From SFDP01 sp051653625 (lineage in GTDB: Bacteria; Bacillota; Clostridia; Lachnospirales; Lachnospiraceae), in assembly GCA_051653625.1 (NCBI GenBank), contig JBOFWM010000041.1, positions 33,255 to 97,254 of the forward strand: a stretch of DNA of 64,000 bases. Direction: 5' to 3'. How positions within the stretch are numbered: the stretch's first letter is position 1; each line of letters opens with the position of its first letter. This document shows, in pieces, positions 36,344-45,268 of this stretch. Both the position numbers and the translations under genes were made by a program. The notes beneath the pieces were generated by a model. The model searched no databases, was not told the DNA's origin, and was given only the letters and a program-made list of their open reading frames with translations.

Positions 36344-37324
36344 TTATGTCTCCTCTCTCATAATTTCTGTTACTTGTGCAGCATACTTATCTCCACTTGT
36401 TCCTGGAACAGCCTTGAATTTTTCTAGTTCTCCAACATATACAGATAAATCAGAATCTGTTTTACTGTTTAATTTAATAATATCTCCACATTGTAAACTT
36501 AAAAAATCATTTACTGTAATCTGACTCTTTCCAAGCACTACTTTTACTGGTGCATCTACTCTTCGAATCATAGCCTCCACATATGCTTCATAATTTTCAT
36601 CTGATTCTTTTTTCATTGTAGAATACCAATATTTTGTATTTAATTTATCCATTACAGATTCCAATGTAAAAAACGGCAAACAAATATTCATAATGCCATC
36701 TACATCTCCAATCTTCACATTCAGTGTAACTAACGCTACCATATCTGTCGGAGAAATAATTTGAGCAAATTGTGGATTCGTCTCAAGCCTTTCCAAAATC
36801 GGATTAATATCTTCTACATTTTTCCATGGTTCTTTCAATAACTGCATACATAAAACCATAATTTTATCAATAATTGTCATTTCAATTTCAGAAAATTCTC
36901 TACCCTTTTCTAAAGGCATGCCCTGTCCACCTAACATTCTATCTAACATGGCAAATCCTAAGTTCGAGCTTATTTCAATTAAAATCGAACCTGGCAATGG
37001 GTTAAAAGAAACAATACCCAACATAACCGGATTTGTTAATGCATTTGCAAATTCCGAAAAAACTACGGTTTCAGCACTTGCTACCGATATGTTAACATTT
37101 TTTCTTAAATAAACTGGTAAATTTGTTGAAAGTAATCGACCATAATGTTCATGAATAATTTCTAAGGTTCTTAAATGATCTTTTGAAAATTTAGCAGGAC
37201 GTGCAAAATCGTAATTTTTTACCTGCCTTTGTTCTTCTGTTGATATATCTTCAGCATCTAACTCACCTGTACTTAATGCTGCAAGTAAACTGTCTATCTC
37301 ACTTTGAGACAATACTTCTCCCAA
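36344..37324 (-). CDS. fliM: Flagellar motor switch protein FliM
   Basis: FliM links CheY-P binding to the C-ring. The 326-residue protein has the CheY-P-binding N-terminus (VLSQSEIDSLLAALSTG), a central CheC-like domain (SKDHLRTLEIIHEHYGRL, GSILIEISSNLGFAMLDRML) and a C-terminal FliN-like domain (PVKVVLGKSQITVNDFLSL). It lies between fliL and fliY. Confidence 0.96.
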   Translation of the reverse strand: MGEVLSQSEIDSLLAALSTGELDAEDISTEEQRQVKNYDFARPAKFSKDHLRTLEIIHEHYGRLLSTNLPVYLRKNVNISVASAETVVFSEFANALTNPVMLGIVSFNPLPGSILIEISSNLGFAMLDRMLGGQGMPLEKGREFSEIEMTIIDKIMVLCMQLLKEPWKNVEDINPILERLETNPQFAQIISPTDMVALVTLNVKIGDVDGIMNICLPFFTLESVMDKLNTKYWYSTMKKESDENYEAYVEAMIRRVDAPVKVVLGKSQITVNDFLSLQCGDIIKLNSKTDSDLSVYVGELEKFKAVPGTSGDKYAAQVTEIMREET

Positions 37325-37352
37325 GCAGGATCACCTCCCGTTTTCTATCTTA

Positions 37353-37877
37353 TTATTGTGCGATACCTTTTGTAATTGTAACATTAAAAATAAAACTTGA
37401 TTGATACATATTTTGAATACTCTCTAATAGTTCTTGACGTATTGCATCAATATCTTCTTGTATTTCTTCCATCGTATGATTACTAATAACTTTAATAATT
37501 TCCCCTTTAATCAAATCTTCTTGAGAAGAAATTGTTGCACCATATTTCGCATAATCTGGATCCGTCTTATTCATTGAAAGTGTAACTCTCACTAAATAAT
37601 AGTGATCTTTCCCATCTGCACCTTTAAGTAGTGGAATTGTCATTTCCTCTTGTATAGCATATGGTTCTATATCTTCGATAGGAACGTCTGTTGTACCTGT
37701 TGAAGATGATGTATTCATTTTATTCGTTAACTCCAAATTAATAATCTTACTTATGTCGTCTATTAATGCTGTTGTTTTATTTGCTGCTCCTGTAACACTA
37801 AACATCATTATTGATGTTAATATTATATTCACAATCAGCAAAGCTAAAATCAATATAGAAACTAGATTTCTTTTCAT
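37353..37877 (-). CDS. fliL: Flagellar basal body-associated protein FliL
   Basis: FliL stabilises the stator around the rotor. The 174-residue protein has one N-terminal membrane helix (about 5-27) and an extracytoplasmic domain with YYLVRVTLSMNKTDP and the conserved C-terminal pattern ELLESIQNMYQS. It follows motB by 15 bp. Confidence 0.9.
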   Translation of the reverse strand: MKRNLVSILILALLIVNIILTSIMMFSVTGAANKTTALIDDISKIINLELTNKMNTSSSTGTTDVPIEDIEPYAIQEEMTIPLLKGADGKDHYYLVRVTLSMNKTDPDYAKYGATISSQEDLIKGEIIKVISNHTMEEIQEDIDAIRQELLESIQNMYQSSFIFNVTITKGIAQ

Positions 37878-37892
37878 CTCACTCTCACCTTC

Positions 37893-38702
37893 CTATTCTC
37901 CACTCAATGTATTATAAATCTTAATTTCAATTCTTCTATTTTTTGAACGTCCCTCTTGTGTTGAATTATCTGCAATAGGTAAATACTCCCCTCTACCAGA
38001 ATGCTTAATAGTTGCAGGGTCTATTGCTGTGTTCTCAACTAAATATTCAAACATTGACAGTGCTCTATAACTACTTAACACATCATTATTTTCAAATTTT
38101 CCACTATTGATCGGAACATTATCCGTATGCCCTTCAATTTCAATTGTACTTTCAGCATAACGTTCTAAAATAACTCCGATTTTTTGTATAGTAGGCATTG
38201 CCTCTGCTCTTAATGTTGCACTACCTGAATCAAACAAAATAGAACCTCTTAACGTGAGTTGTACATATTGGGATGTAAAATCAATATCAATTTCTGCATC
38301 CAAATTATTTTCTTTTAACGCTTCTTCAATTTTTGTAGCTAACTCTTCCGACTCTCGTAATTGCTCTTGCTCTAATATTTGTTGTAATTCATCAAATTCA
38401 GTACTTTCCGCATCATTTTCTGCTGCTTTACCTGTACTATACATATATTGATCAAGTTGATTTAATTGACTTACGCCATTACTAATTAATACTCCATCAC
38501 CAATTGCAGTTGCCCCTGCCGAAAAAATACTAAAAGTATTTGAAAAAGAAGCGGCAATTAGCTCAAACTTTTGGGCATCTACAGATGACATTGAAAAAAG
38601 CAAAACAAAGAAACAAAGCAGTAAGGTCATAAGGTCGCCATATGTAGCCATCCATGCTGGTGATCCCGCTGGTGGTGCTTCTTCCTTTTTTTGCTTAGCC
38701 AT
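37893..38702 (-). CDS. motB: Flagellar stator protein MotB
   Basis: MotB anchors the stator to peptidoglycan and carries the proton-binding aspartate. From the ATG at 38702 (GGAGGTGAG just upstream) the protein has 269 residues, with D23 in PAWMATYGDLMTLLLCFF, a plug/linker region, and a C-terminal OmpA-like domain (IEIEGHTDNVPI, YRALSMFEYL, SKNRRIEIKI). The frame is open five codons upstream, but that start overlaps the ribosome site. It overlaps motA by 8 bp. The aspartate alone does not decide proton versus sodium use. Confidence 0.94.
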   Translation of the reverse strand: MAKQKKEEAPPAGSPAWMATYGDLMTLLLCFFVLLFSMSSVDAQKFELIAASFSNTFSIFSAGATAIGDGVLISNGVSQLNQLDQYMYSTGKAAENDAESTEFDELQQILEQEQLRESEELATKIEEALKENNLDAEIDIDFTSQYVQLTLRGSILFDSGSATLRAEAMPTIQKIGVILERYAESTIEIEGHTDNVPINSGKFENNDVLSSYRALSMFEYLVENTAIDPATIKHSGRGEYLPIADNSTQEGRSKNRRIEIKIYNTLSGE

Positions 38703-39489
38703 CTGTCTCACCTCCATCCGTTCCTATGGCTTCTTTATCTTTAGGTGATAAGAATGATTTTAATTTCTCTTCAATAACACGAGGATTTTCACCTGCTTGA
38801 ATCGATAATAATCCTTCTATCATTACTTCTTTTACTACAATTTCTTCTGTATTCTTTACTTTTAATTTGGCAGAAGTTGGTGTACAAATCCAGTTTGCAA
38901 GCATAGATCCGTACAAAGTAGTAAGTAAGGCTACCGCCATCGCTGGTCCGATAGAGGAAGGATCATCCATGTTTTGTAACATGTTAACAAGTCCAACAAG
39001 TGTACCAATCATCCCCCATGCAGGTCCCATGGCTGCCATATCAGTCCAAAACGCAATATTTTCTTTATGTCTTGTATCAACACTTAAAAGCTCTGTTTCC
39101 AAAATACCACGAACAAGTTCTGGATCTGTACCATCAACAATCAACAAAATTCCCTTTCTTAAAAATGCATCGTCTAAATCTGCCGCTGCTTCTTCTAAAG
39201 ATAATAATCCTTCTTTACGCGCAACATTCGATAATTCAATAATTTTTGCAATAATTCCAGGTGTATTTAAATTATCTACTTTAAATATAAGACCAATGCT
39301 TTTTACTCCACGTAAAAACTGTGACATCGTATTCGATGCCATTACAGCACAAAAAGCACCACCTACTGTGATAAGTGCTGATTGAAAATCCAAAAAATTA
39401 ATGATTGCGCCGAATCCATTTCCGGCAACAATTGCTATAAATACTAATGATATACAAACGACCAATCCCGCTAGTGATGCAATATCCAC
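38695..39489 (-). CDS. motA: Flagellar stator protein MotA
   Basis: MotA forms the ion channel with MotB and pushes on FliG. The 265-residue protein starts at a GTG (39489) with GAGGTGTGGAG upstream, giving MDIASLAGLVVCISLV; a frame extension to 39528 lacks a ribosome site. Four membrane segments are visible with KEGLLSLEEAA (cytoplasmic loop) and TDMAAMGPAWGMIGTLVGLV (third helix, with the functional prolines). A promoter of its own lies at 39539-39567. Confidence 0.93.
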   Translation of the reverse strand: MDIASLAGLVVCISLVFIAIVAGNGFGAIINFLDFQSALITVGGAFCAVMASNTMSQFLRGVKSIGLIFKVDNLNTPGIIAKIIELSNVARKEGLLSLEEAAADLDDAFLRKGILLIVDGTDPELVRGILETELLSVDTRHKENIAFWTDMAAMGPAWGMIGTLVGLVNMLQNMDDPSSIGPAMAVALLTTLYGSMLANWICTPTSAKLKVKNTEEIVVKEVMIEGLLSIQAGENPRVIEEKLKSFLSPKDKEAIGTDGGETDG

Positions 39490-39538
39490 TACTCCACACC
39501 TCTTTTTTCTATATTTGAAAGTTCTCACTTCCTTAACA

Positions 39539-39567
39539 ATTCTACTAAATTATTTCTCTCTTGTCTA
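39539..39567 (-). promoter_or_regulatory. Candidate sigma-A promoter of motA operon
   Basis: The minus strand has TAGACA, a 17-bp spacer and TAGAAT, ending about 50 bp before the motA GTG. It lies downstream of the flgE hairpin, so motAB-fliLMY-and-following genes can be transcribed independently. Confidence 0.6.
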
Positions 39568-39624
39568 CTTTCTTTTACAATAATTTCTTTTTAGATTGTT
39601 TTTTTTTTACATTATTTTCATTAA

Positions 39625-39685
39625 TGAAAACAAGAAAAGCAGCACTTTGACTATATTAGTCACCAAGTGTTACTTTTCTTGTTTA
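39625..39685 (-). terminator. Large hairpin after flgE, probable (partial) terminator
   Basis: An 11-bp outer stem (AACAAGAAAAG at 39629-39639 with CTTTTCTTGTT at 39673-39683) encloses further pairing (CACTT/AAGTG and TGACTA/TAGTCA). On the minus strand only a short TTTT follows, so termination may be partial. Confidence 0.65.
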
Positions 39686-39697
39686 TTCTATTATTTA

Positions 39698-41338
39698 TTA
39701 TCGTTTAAGATTTACAAGTTCCTCTAAAAGCGTATCAGATACGGTAATAATTCTACTTGCTGCCTGAAATCCTCTTTGTGTTGTAATCATTTCTGTAAAT
39801 TCTGATGATAAATCCACATTACTCATTTCTAATACTCCATTAGACATATAACCACCAGTAGAAGTAATATCCATACCTACTCCATCAAATTCACCAGAGT
39901 TTAACGTTGCAGAATATAAATTATCTCCTTTCTTTTCAAGTCCCGATGCATTTGCAAATTCTTGAACTGCTATTTGTCCTAATAGTCTCGTTTGACCATT
40001 ATCATAAGTCGCATAGATCATCCCATTATTTTGAATCGAAATACCAGACATTTCTCCTAATTTTCTACCAGAATTCAGGCCATCTTTGTTTCCTTTTTCT
40101 GCTGCAATTGTTGAAGAACCACCATTATTGTACATTGTTGTTCCTGAAAAATCGACTTCAATATTGCTAAATTTTGAATCAATATTAGATAAATTTAAGG
40201 AAATCGTTGGTGATGTTCCACCTACACCAACAAATGCACCTGTACTAGGATTATAAGTTAACGTAGTCCCTTGAATATATTGTCCACTTGCTGTTAAGGA
40301 TTCAAGTCCATCTGTCATTCCAAGAGCCTCTTTTAATTCCGCACTACCTCCTCCAGCTAATACATCCTTGACTGACGCTGTTGTTCCATCAACTGTTACA
40401 TACAATTTCAAAAATTCAGCTTCTGTATAACCATAAGCAGCTGCAACATCCGCAGTATTATTCAAATCAACCGCCTCTGTTGTTTGCGAACCATCTGTAT
40501 TTGTTATTGTTTTAACAATACCCCCATCATTATCTATAGAATATCCATCTACAAGTCCTAATTTTGTTGTTCTATTAAGCATAGTACTACTGGCACCTAA
40601 AATCGAATTTGTAAAACCTTCAATTTCTTTGTTATTAGAATCTAAAATCGAACTAACTTCTACTGTATAATTTCCTTCTTCATCCGTAGATTTAATAGCA
40701 AATTTTACGGTATAGCTATATCCTAAACTATCATAAACTTGTAAATTTCTAACTAATCCTGATGAACTCGTTACATTCGTATCATTTTTATCAATAATAC
40801 CAGAAACATAAGCACTACTTGTAGCTTCTGGTGGATATGTCATATTTTCTGTAGACATAACACGAAGTGCTGCAACAGTTTCTTGTTTAATGGTTCCAGT
40901 TTCTTCATCTACTCCCCATCCCATAACATTATATCCATTGCTTGTCATGGCAAGATTTCCAGCTGCATCTACATAAAATGATCCATCTCTTGTAAAATAA
41001 TTTTCACTTCCATTACTTACAACAAAAAATGCATTGCCTGTAATTTGAATATCAAACGGATTGCTCGTTGTCTGAGAGGCACCTTGCGTTGAAATACTTG
41101 ATCCCATTGCACCTACTTTAACTCCAAGTCCGATTTGTCTAGCATTTACCCCACCAGTTCCAGTTGCTGCATTTGGTCCTGATGCACTTTGTGTTGTTTG
41201 ATACATAAGTTCACTAAATGTTACAGATTGTGATTTGTATGCAACGGTATTAACATTTGCAATATTATTACCAATTACATCCATTTTTGTCTGGTGAGTT
41301 TTAAGTGAAGCAACACCAGAAAACATTGATCTCATCAT
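39698..41338 (-). CDS. flgE: Flagellar hook protein FlgE
   Basis: FlgE builds the hook. The 546-residue protein has the N-terminal rod/hook motif (VASLKTHQTKMDVIGNNIAN near 10-29), ITGNAFFVV, a long variable central region, and the C-terminal coiled region (ELTTQRG-type: SSEFTEMITTQRGFQAASRI). This length is at the long end of the family. It is followed by a hairpin; flbD (swrD), which often follows flgE, is absent. Confidence 0.95.
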   Translation of the reverse strand: MMRSMFSGVASLKTHQTKMDVIGNNIANVNTVAYKSQSVTFSELMYQTTQSASGPNAATGTGGVNARQIGLGVKVGAMGSSISTQGASQTTSNPFDIQITGNAFFVVSNGSENYFTRDGSFYVDAAGNLAMTSNGYNVMGWGVDEETGTIKQETVAALRVMSTENMTYPPEATSSAYVSGIIDKNDTNVTSSSGLVRNLQVYDSLGYSYTVKFAIKSTDEEGNYTVEVSSILDSNNKEIEGFTNSILGASSTMLNRTTKLGLVDGYSIDNDGGIVKTITNTDGSQTTEAVDLNNTADVAAAYGYTEAEFLKLYVTVDGTTASVKDVLAGGGSAELKEALGMTDGLESLTASGQYIQGTTLTYNPSTGAFVGVGGTSPTISLNLSNIDSKFSNIEVDFSGTTMYNNGGSSTIAAEKGNKDGLNSGRKLGEMSGISIQNNGMIYATYDNGQTRLLGQIAVQEFANASGLEKKGDNLYSATLNSGEFDGVGMDITSTGGYMSNGVLEMSNVDLSSEFTEMITTQRGFQAASRIITVSDTLLEELVNLKR

Positions 41339-41416
41339 AATGAAATAACCTCCTAATTATCTAGCCGTAAGCTCTCTCTGTCATTCAAGAGCAATTAACT
41401 CCCTCTAAAGGTCCAG

Positions 41417-41833
41417 TTAAACGATAACGGCACCGTCTATGTTTGTAAATATATTAGAACTACGTTCTGATTGTTCCATTGCTGTTACTACTGTATTATT
41501 TGGAATATTTACAATAAAAGCGAACTCATCCACCATTACTAGCGATTCTTTAATTCCTTTTGCACTAGCCATTGCAGTTCCTTCATTTAATCTTGTAACT
41601 TGTTCCTTTGTTAATTGAATTTCTCTCATTTCTAGTCGATTTGATGCATGTTTTGAAAACTTCACACCTATCGTACTTTCTTCTTCAGATACATTGTCTA
41701 TCTTATTTTTTAATATCTCATCAAAACTTTGATTGATACTTTTTTGATTTAACTTATCATGTTTTGAATTTTTTTGTAGATATGTATTCTGTACTTGCTC
41801 GAGGGAAAGAAATCCATTTCTTTGTATATTCAT
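41417..41833 (-). CDS. Flagellar operon protein (TIGR02530-like)
   Basis: The 138-residue protein matches the small conserved protein often encoded between flgD and flgE in Firmicutes: IGVKFSKHASNRLEMREIQL, EQVTRLNEGTAMASAKGIKE and a C-terminal VNIPNNTVVTAM. It is cytoplasmic with no signal peptide. Its role is not established; position suggests hook assembly. Confidence 0.8.
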   Translation of the reverse strand: MNIQRNGFLSLEQVQNTYLQKNSKHDKLNQKSINQSFDEILKNKIDNVSEEESTIGVKFSKHASNRLEMREIQLTKEQVTRLNEGTAMASAKGIKESLVMVDEFAFIVNIPNNTVVTAMEQSERSSNIFTNIDGAVIV

Positions 41834-41870
41834 AGAATAAACACCCCTTTCACGAAGTCAATTAATAGTA

Positions 41871-42536
41871 TTAACCTTCTGCATCTGTATTTTCATCTTC
41901 TTTCGGCACTAATGAATTGTATTTTTCTACGTACTTTTCATATGATGAAATCATATCTGATGATAAGAATGATTTTTGATACGTTGTCATAGATTCATAT
42001 ACATCCATCAAATTTTTAATTGATTCTAAATCTGCTTCCGAAACATTTGCCACTGTTGGTAATTTTTCAAGTGCATTATAAAAGCTTGTTGCTAATTTAG
42101 ATGCCAATAAATAAGATGAATCTGCAACGGTATCTAAATCGTCAATCGAATATAAATTTTCATTGATAGATAAAAAAGCTTTTCCATTTTCAAAAACAAC
42201 ATAATCTACTTGACCCTCTACATACGAAGTATTTCCAGTATTACTTGTGACTTTCATAAATACATATTGTCCTACAAGACCTGATGCTCTTTGAAGATCC
42301 ATCGAACTTCTCATATTTTGCATTTCTTCTAATTCCGAAAAAGTAGCTAATTGAGCAATATATTCCGTGTTTGAAGTAGGTTCTAGTGGATCTTGATATT
42401 TCATTTGTGCTACTAAAAGTTGTAAAAATGCATCTTTATCTAGTGAATTTCCACTTGATGAATTTGCAGATGACAATGATGAACTTGATGAAGATTGTAC
42501 TAATTGACCATTTTCTACTTGTGCTATTACACTCAT
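41871..42536 (-). CDS. flgD: Flagellar hook capping/scaffold protein FlgD
   Basis: FlgD caps the growing hook. The 221-residue protein has the diagnostic LDKDAFLQLLVAQMKYQDPL and NTEYIAQLATFSELEEM motifs in residues 33-75, then GLVGQYVFMKV. The C-terminal part is an unusual charged helical region with no full FlgD Ig/tudor pair evident. It follows fliK by 11 bp. Confidence 0.93.
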   Translation of the reverse strand: MSVIAQVENGQLVQSSSSSSLSSANSSSGNSLDKDAFLQLLVAQMKYQDPLEPTSNTEYIAQLATFSELEEMQNMRSSMDLQRASGLVGQYVFMKVTSNTGNTSYVEGQVDYVVFENGKAFLSINENLYSIDDLDTVADSSYLLASKLATSFYNALEKLPTVANVSEADLESIKNLMDVYESMTTYQKSFLSSDMISSYEKYVEKYNSLVPKEDENTDAEG

Positions 42537-42547
42537 ATTTCTCCTTT

Positions 42548-43843
42548 CTACACAATGTAATCTAGTGTATTTCCATTTTCTTTCATTATTTTTGCCGTAA
42601 GTTGTTCACTTTCTTCTAATTCTTCTGTCTCTTCTAAATCAATAAGTTGAACTTTTCTTGTTTTTGCTTGTTTTTTTGTTTCATTCGAGGAATTTCTATC
42701 ATCATTTCCTTGTTCTAGATTTCTCTCAAATGCATGACTTGCAATGGTTACTTCTACTGCTTCCACTTTAATGCCTTGATTTTCCAAACTGTCTTTTAAT
42801 TGTACAATTTGAGATTCTACCATAGTCTTTACTGCTTCATCTTGTGTTTTAAAAAGTGCTGTTAATACACCCTCTTTACTTGAAATTTGAATATTTATTG
42901 TTCCAAGCGATGCTGGATTTAATTGCATTTCTAATTCTGTTATTTCTTCATTCATATTTATTTTCATGAATTCTGTAATTTGATCAATTATATCCTTTGC
43001 ACCCACACTCTTTGAAACTTCAGCATCTAGTTTTACATCTAAGACTTGTTCAAGGTTCAGTTCCATTTTTTGCATAAAAGTTAATGTATCATTGTTTTTA
43101 GAACCATTTGATTCATTTTGTTCTTTCGAATCGCTTTGTTCTTTTGAAGATATATCTTTCACTAAACCATTCATATCTTGCTCTGATTCTACTTCTTGCA
43201 CAACTTGCGTATCATTCTTCTGTGTGATTTCTTGTGATTTTGATGAAACTTCGCTTTGAACAATAAGCTCTTTACTAGCTATTACTTCTTTTTCTCCTTC
43301 AGTTTCTACATAAAGATTGCTATCTACTTCTGTCAAAAGTTCCGATGTAATGGTTGAATTCTCTAATAACTTTGAAAGTATACTTTCTATTTCTTTCATA
43401 GATTCAAACATTGACTCATCTGTCATAAGACTAATTGCATCTACTTCTTGATTTGTAGCAAGCATAATCTTCGTAAAGCTTCCATCCATTAATAATTGAG
43501 CATCTGTTAAATTCAAATCGTCTTGTAGTTGTATAATCTGCTCAACTGGAACATCTAATACCCTACTAAGTTCTGCAATAAATTGAGTTGCAACTTCAGC
43601 AATCATTTCTTGATCTTCTTCCAAAGTATTTGTCTTTTTTGTAATCAAATTCTCTTTCTTATGAAAAGACTGTTTTGTTTTTTCGTAAGAAGTCTCTTTA
43701 ACCGTTTTTTCATCGGACAAATTCTCTTTGTTTGATGTTGCTTTAAAAATCGTAGAAAACTGTTCAGTAGTATTACTATCTTTTTGTATATACGTACTAC
43801 TTGTATTAACAAACGGTGTTTTTGCAACAACTGTACCTGTCAT
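42548..43843 (-). CDS. fliK: Flagellar hook-length control protein FliK
   Basis: FliK measures hook length and triggers the FlhB switch. The first 310 residues are polar and Glu/Ser/Lys-rich. The C-terminal Flg_hook domain (about 310-395) is clear: ELEMQLNPASLGTINIQIS, VLTALFKTQDEAVKTMVES, LENQGIKVEAVEVTI. The ATG at 43843 has AAAGGAGG 5 nt before it; an upstream in-frame start at 43870 overlaps that site. The product has 431 residues. Confidence 0.92.
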   Translation of the reverse strand: MTGTVVAKTPFVNTSSTYIQKDSNTTEQFSTIFKATSNKENLSDEKTVKETSYEKTKQSFHKKENLITKKTNTLEEDQEMIAEVATQFIAELSRVLDVPVEQIIQLQDDLNLTDAQLLMDGSFTKIMLATNQEVDAISLMTDESMFESMKEIESILSKLLENSTITSELLTEVDSNLYVETEGEKEVIASKELIVQSEVSSKSQEITQKNDTQVVQEVESEQDMNGLVKDISSKEQSDSKEQNESNGSKNNDTLTFMQKMELNLEQVLDVKLDAEVSKSVGAKDIIDQITEFMKINMNEEITELEMQLNPASLGTINIQISSKEGVLTALFKTQDEAVKTMVESQIVQLKDSLENQGIKVEAVEVTIASHAFERNLEQGNDDRNSSNETKKQAKTRKVQLIDLEETEELEESEQLTAKIMKENGNTLDYIV

Positions 43844-43899
43844 CCTTTCCTCCTTTCTTCTTTTTTTCATACAATTTATCGTATCAAAACTGAATCGAT

Positions 43900-44766
43900 T
43901 TAAGAGTCTGGCTCCATAATCTTTGTAAGTTTTGCTGCGACCTCACTATTCATTGCTCCTAAAATTGAGCCACGATTTTCCACTGACATAGCTCCTAATA
44001 TTCTTGACACTAATTCCAAATTATCTGTCATCTCCTCAAAAATTGCTGCAGCTTGTTTTGCTTTCATTTCCGAATATGTTTGTGCATATGTTTTTATTTC
44101 TTCGCTTTCTTCTAACTGGCGTATTACCTGTTTATACAAATTTTCTGCTGTTTCTGGATTCATTGATTCAAAGTATGTCACATAACTCTCTGCACCTGGA
44201 CCATTTTCTGCATAAATCACTTCATCATAAAATTGTGTTCGAATTCTCTCAAACTCAATTTGACTTTCTTCAAATGTCTTAAGACGCTCTATTTCTTTTT
44301 CTAATGTCTCATTTTGTTCATTTAATACAGAAACATCTAACGCTGATTGTTCTAATTGTAGTTGTAAAACTTTAATTTGTTCTAACGCCTCAGATAAAGA
44401 TTGTATCGACATCCCTGTTTCATTTTCTACAACACCTTCATTTACACTAGAATTCGGTAAAATATATTGAATCACTGGAACATCCTTTAAAATTGGTTTA
44501 AGAACATTGCTACCAAAACCACCTACATCTAATTTAATTAAAACACCTAAAATAAAAAACCAAATTAAGATAATAATAAGAGTGAAAATTATTACTGTAA
44601 GTCCCCCTCCACCATCATCTAATAGTTCAGCTTCTTGATCGTCAAGTTCTCTCGCTCTTTTTTTTGCTTCTTTTCTTTGTAATTTTTGCTCTGCTTTTAA
44701 TTGTTTTTTCTCTTCTTTTATTTTTTTACGCTCTTCTTTTTCGTCTAAAAGATTTTCTTGTTCCAT
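43900..44766 (-). CDS. MotE/YlxF-like protein with MgtE N-terminal-type domain
   Basis: This resembles YlxF, the stator-associated or MotE-like protein encoded between fliJ and fliK. A strongly basic N-terminal segment (KEEKKQLKAEQKLQRKEAKK) precedes one membrane helix (about 57-80), a coiled coil (about 125-165), and a C-terminal MgtE-N/FliG-like helical domain (AAAIFEEMTDNLELVSRILG). The start is uncertain: the ATG at 44766 has a weak site, while a TTG at 44790 keeps the frame open. Confidence 0.8.
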   Translation of the reverse strand: MEQENLLDEKEERKKIKEEKKQLKAEQKLQRKEAKKRARELDDQEAELLDDGGGGLTVIIFTLIIILIWFFILGVLIKLDVGGFGSNVLKPILKDVPVIQYILPNSSVNEGVVENETGMSIQSLSEALEQIKVLQLQLEQSALDVSVLNEQNETLEKEIERLKTFEESQIEFERIRTQFYDEVIYAENGPGAESYVTYFESMNPETAENLYKQVIRQLEESEEIKTYAQTYSEMKAKQAAAIFEEMTDNLELVSRILGAMSVENRGSILGAMNSEVAAKLTKIMEPDS

Positions 44767-44798
44767 ACAAATAACCACAGCTTTCTTCAAATTTGTTT

Positions 44799-45248
44799 TT
44801 ATTCTTGTTGTCTTTTTCCATGTGTGTAACTAACTAATTCATCTATTTCTTTATTTTGAATCATCATTTCGTCTTGCATAAACTCTTCAAACGCTTTTTC
44901 TTTTAACTTTTCTTGTGCTTTTCTTTCAATCATTAACTCTTGTAATTGTCTTCTTTTTTGTTCTACTTCCTTTTTAGCCGTTTCTATTGCAACTATTTGA
45001 ATTCTACAACACTCTTCCATTTTCAAAATTGCGGATTTATTTTCGTCAATTTCTCTAATATTCAATGTGTTTACTAAAATTTCTTTTGCTTGTTCTTCAT
45101 ATCCTATTTTACGGTTTACTAAATGCTCAAGTTTTACTTCTTCTTCTTTTAATTTTTGATTTGCAAGAGAAAATTCAAACTTTGCTTGTTCTTCTAATTT
45201 GTACTTTATATTTAAAATATTTTGTAATTTGTACAGGAATCTTGCCAT
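44799..45248 (-). CDS. fliJ: Flagellar export protein FliJ
   Basis: FliJ connects the FliI ATPase ring to the export gate. The 149-residue protein starts MARFLYKLQNILNIKYKLEE and is one long antiparallel coiled coil, as expected. It lies between fliI and the MotE-like gene. Confidence 0.9.
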   Translation of the reverse strand: MARFLYKLQNILNIKYKLEEQAKFEFSLANQKLKEEEVKLEHLVNRKIGYEEQAKEILVNTLNIREIDENKSAILKMEECCRIQIVAIETAKKEVEQKRRQLQELMIERKAQEKLKEKAFEEFMQDEMMIQNKEIDELVSYTHGKRQQE

Positions 45249-45268
45249 ATTACCTCTTTACTTTTCCC

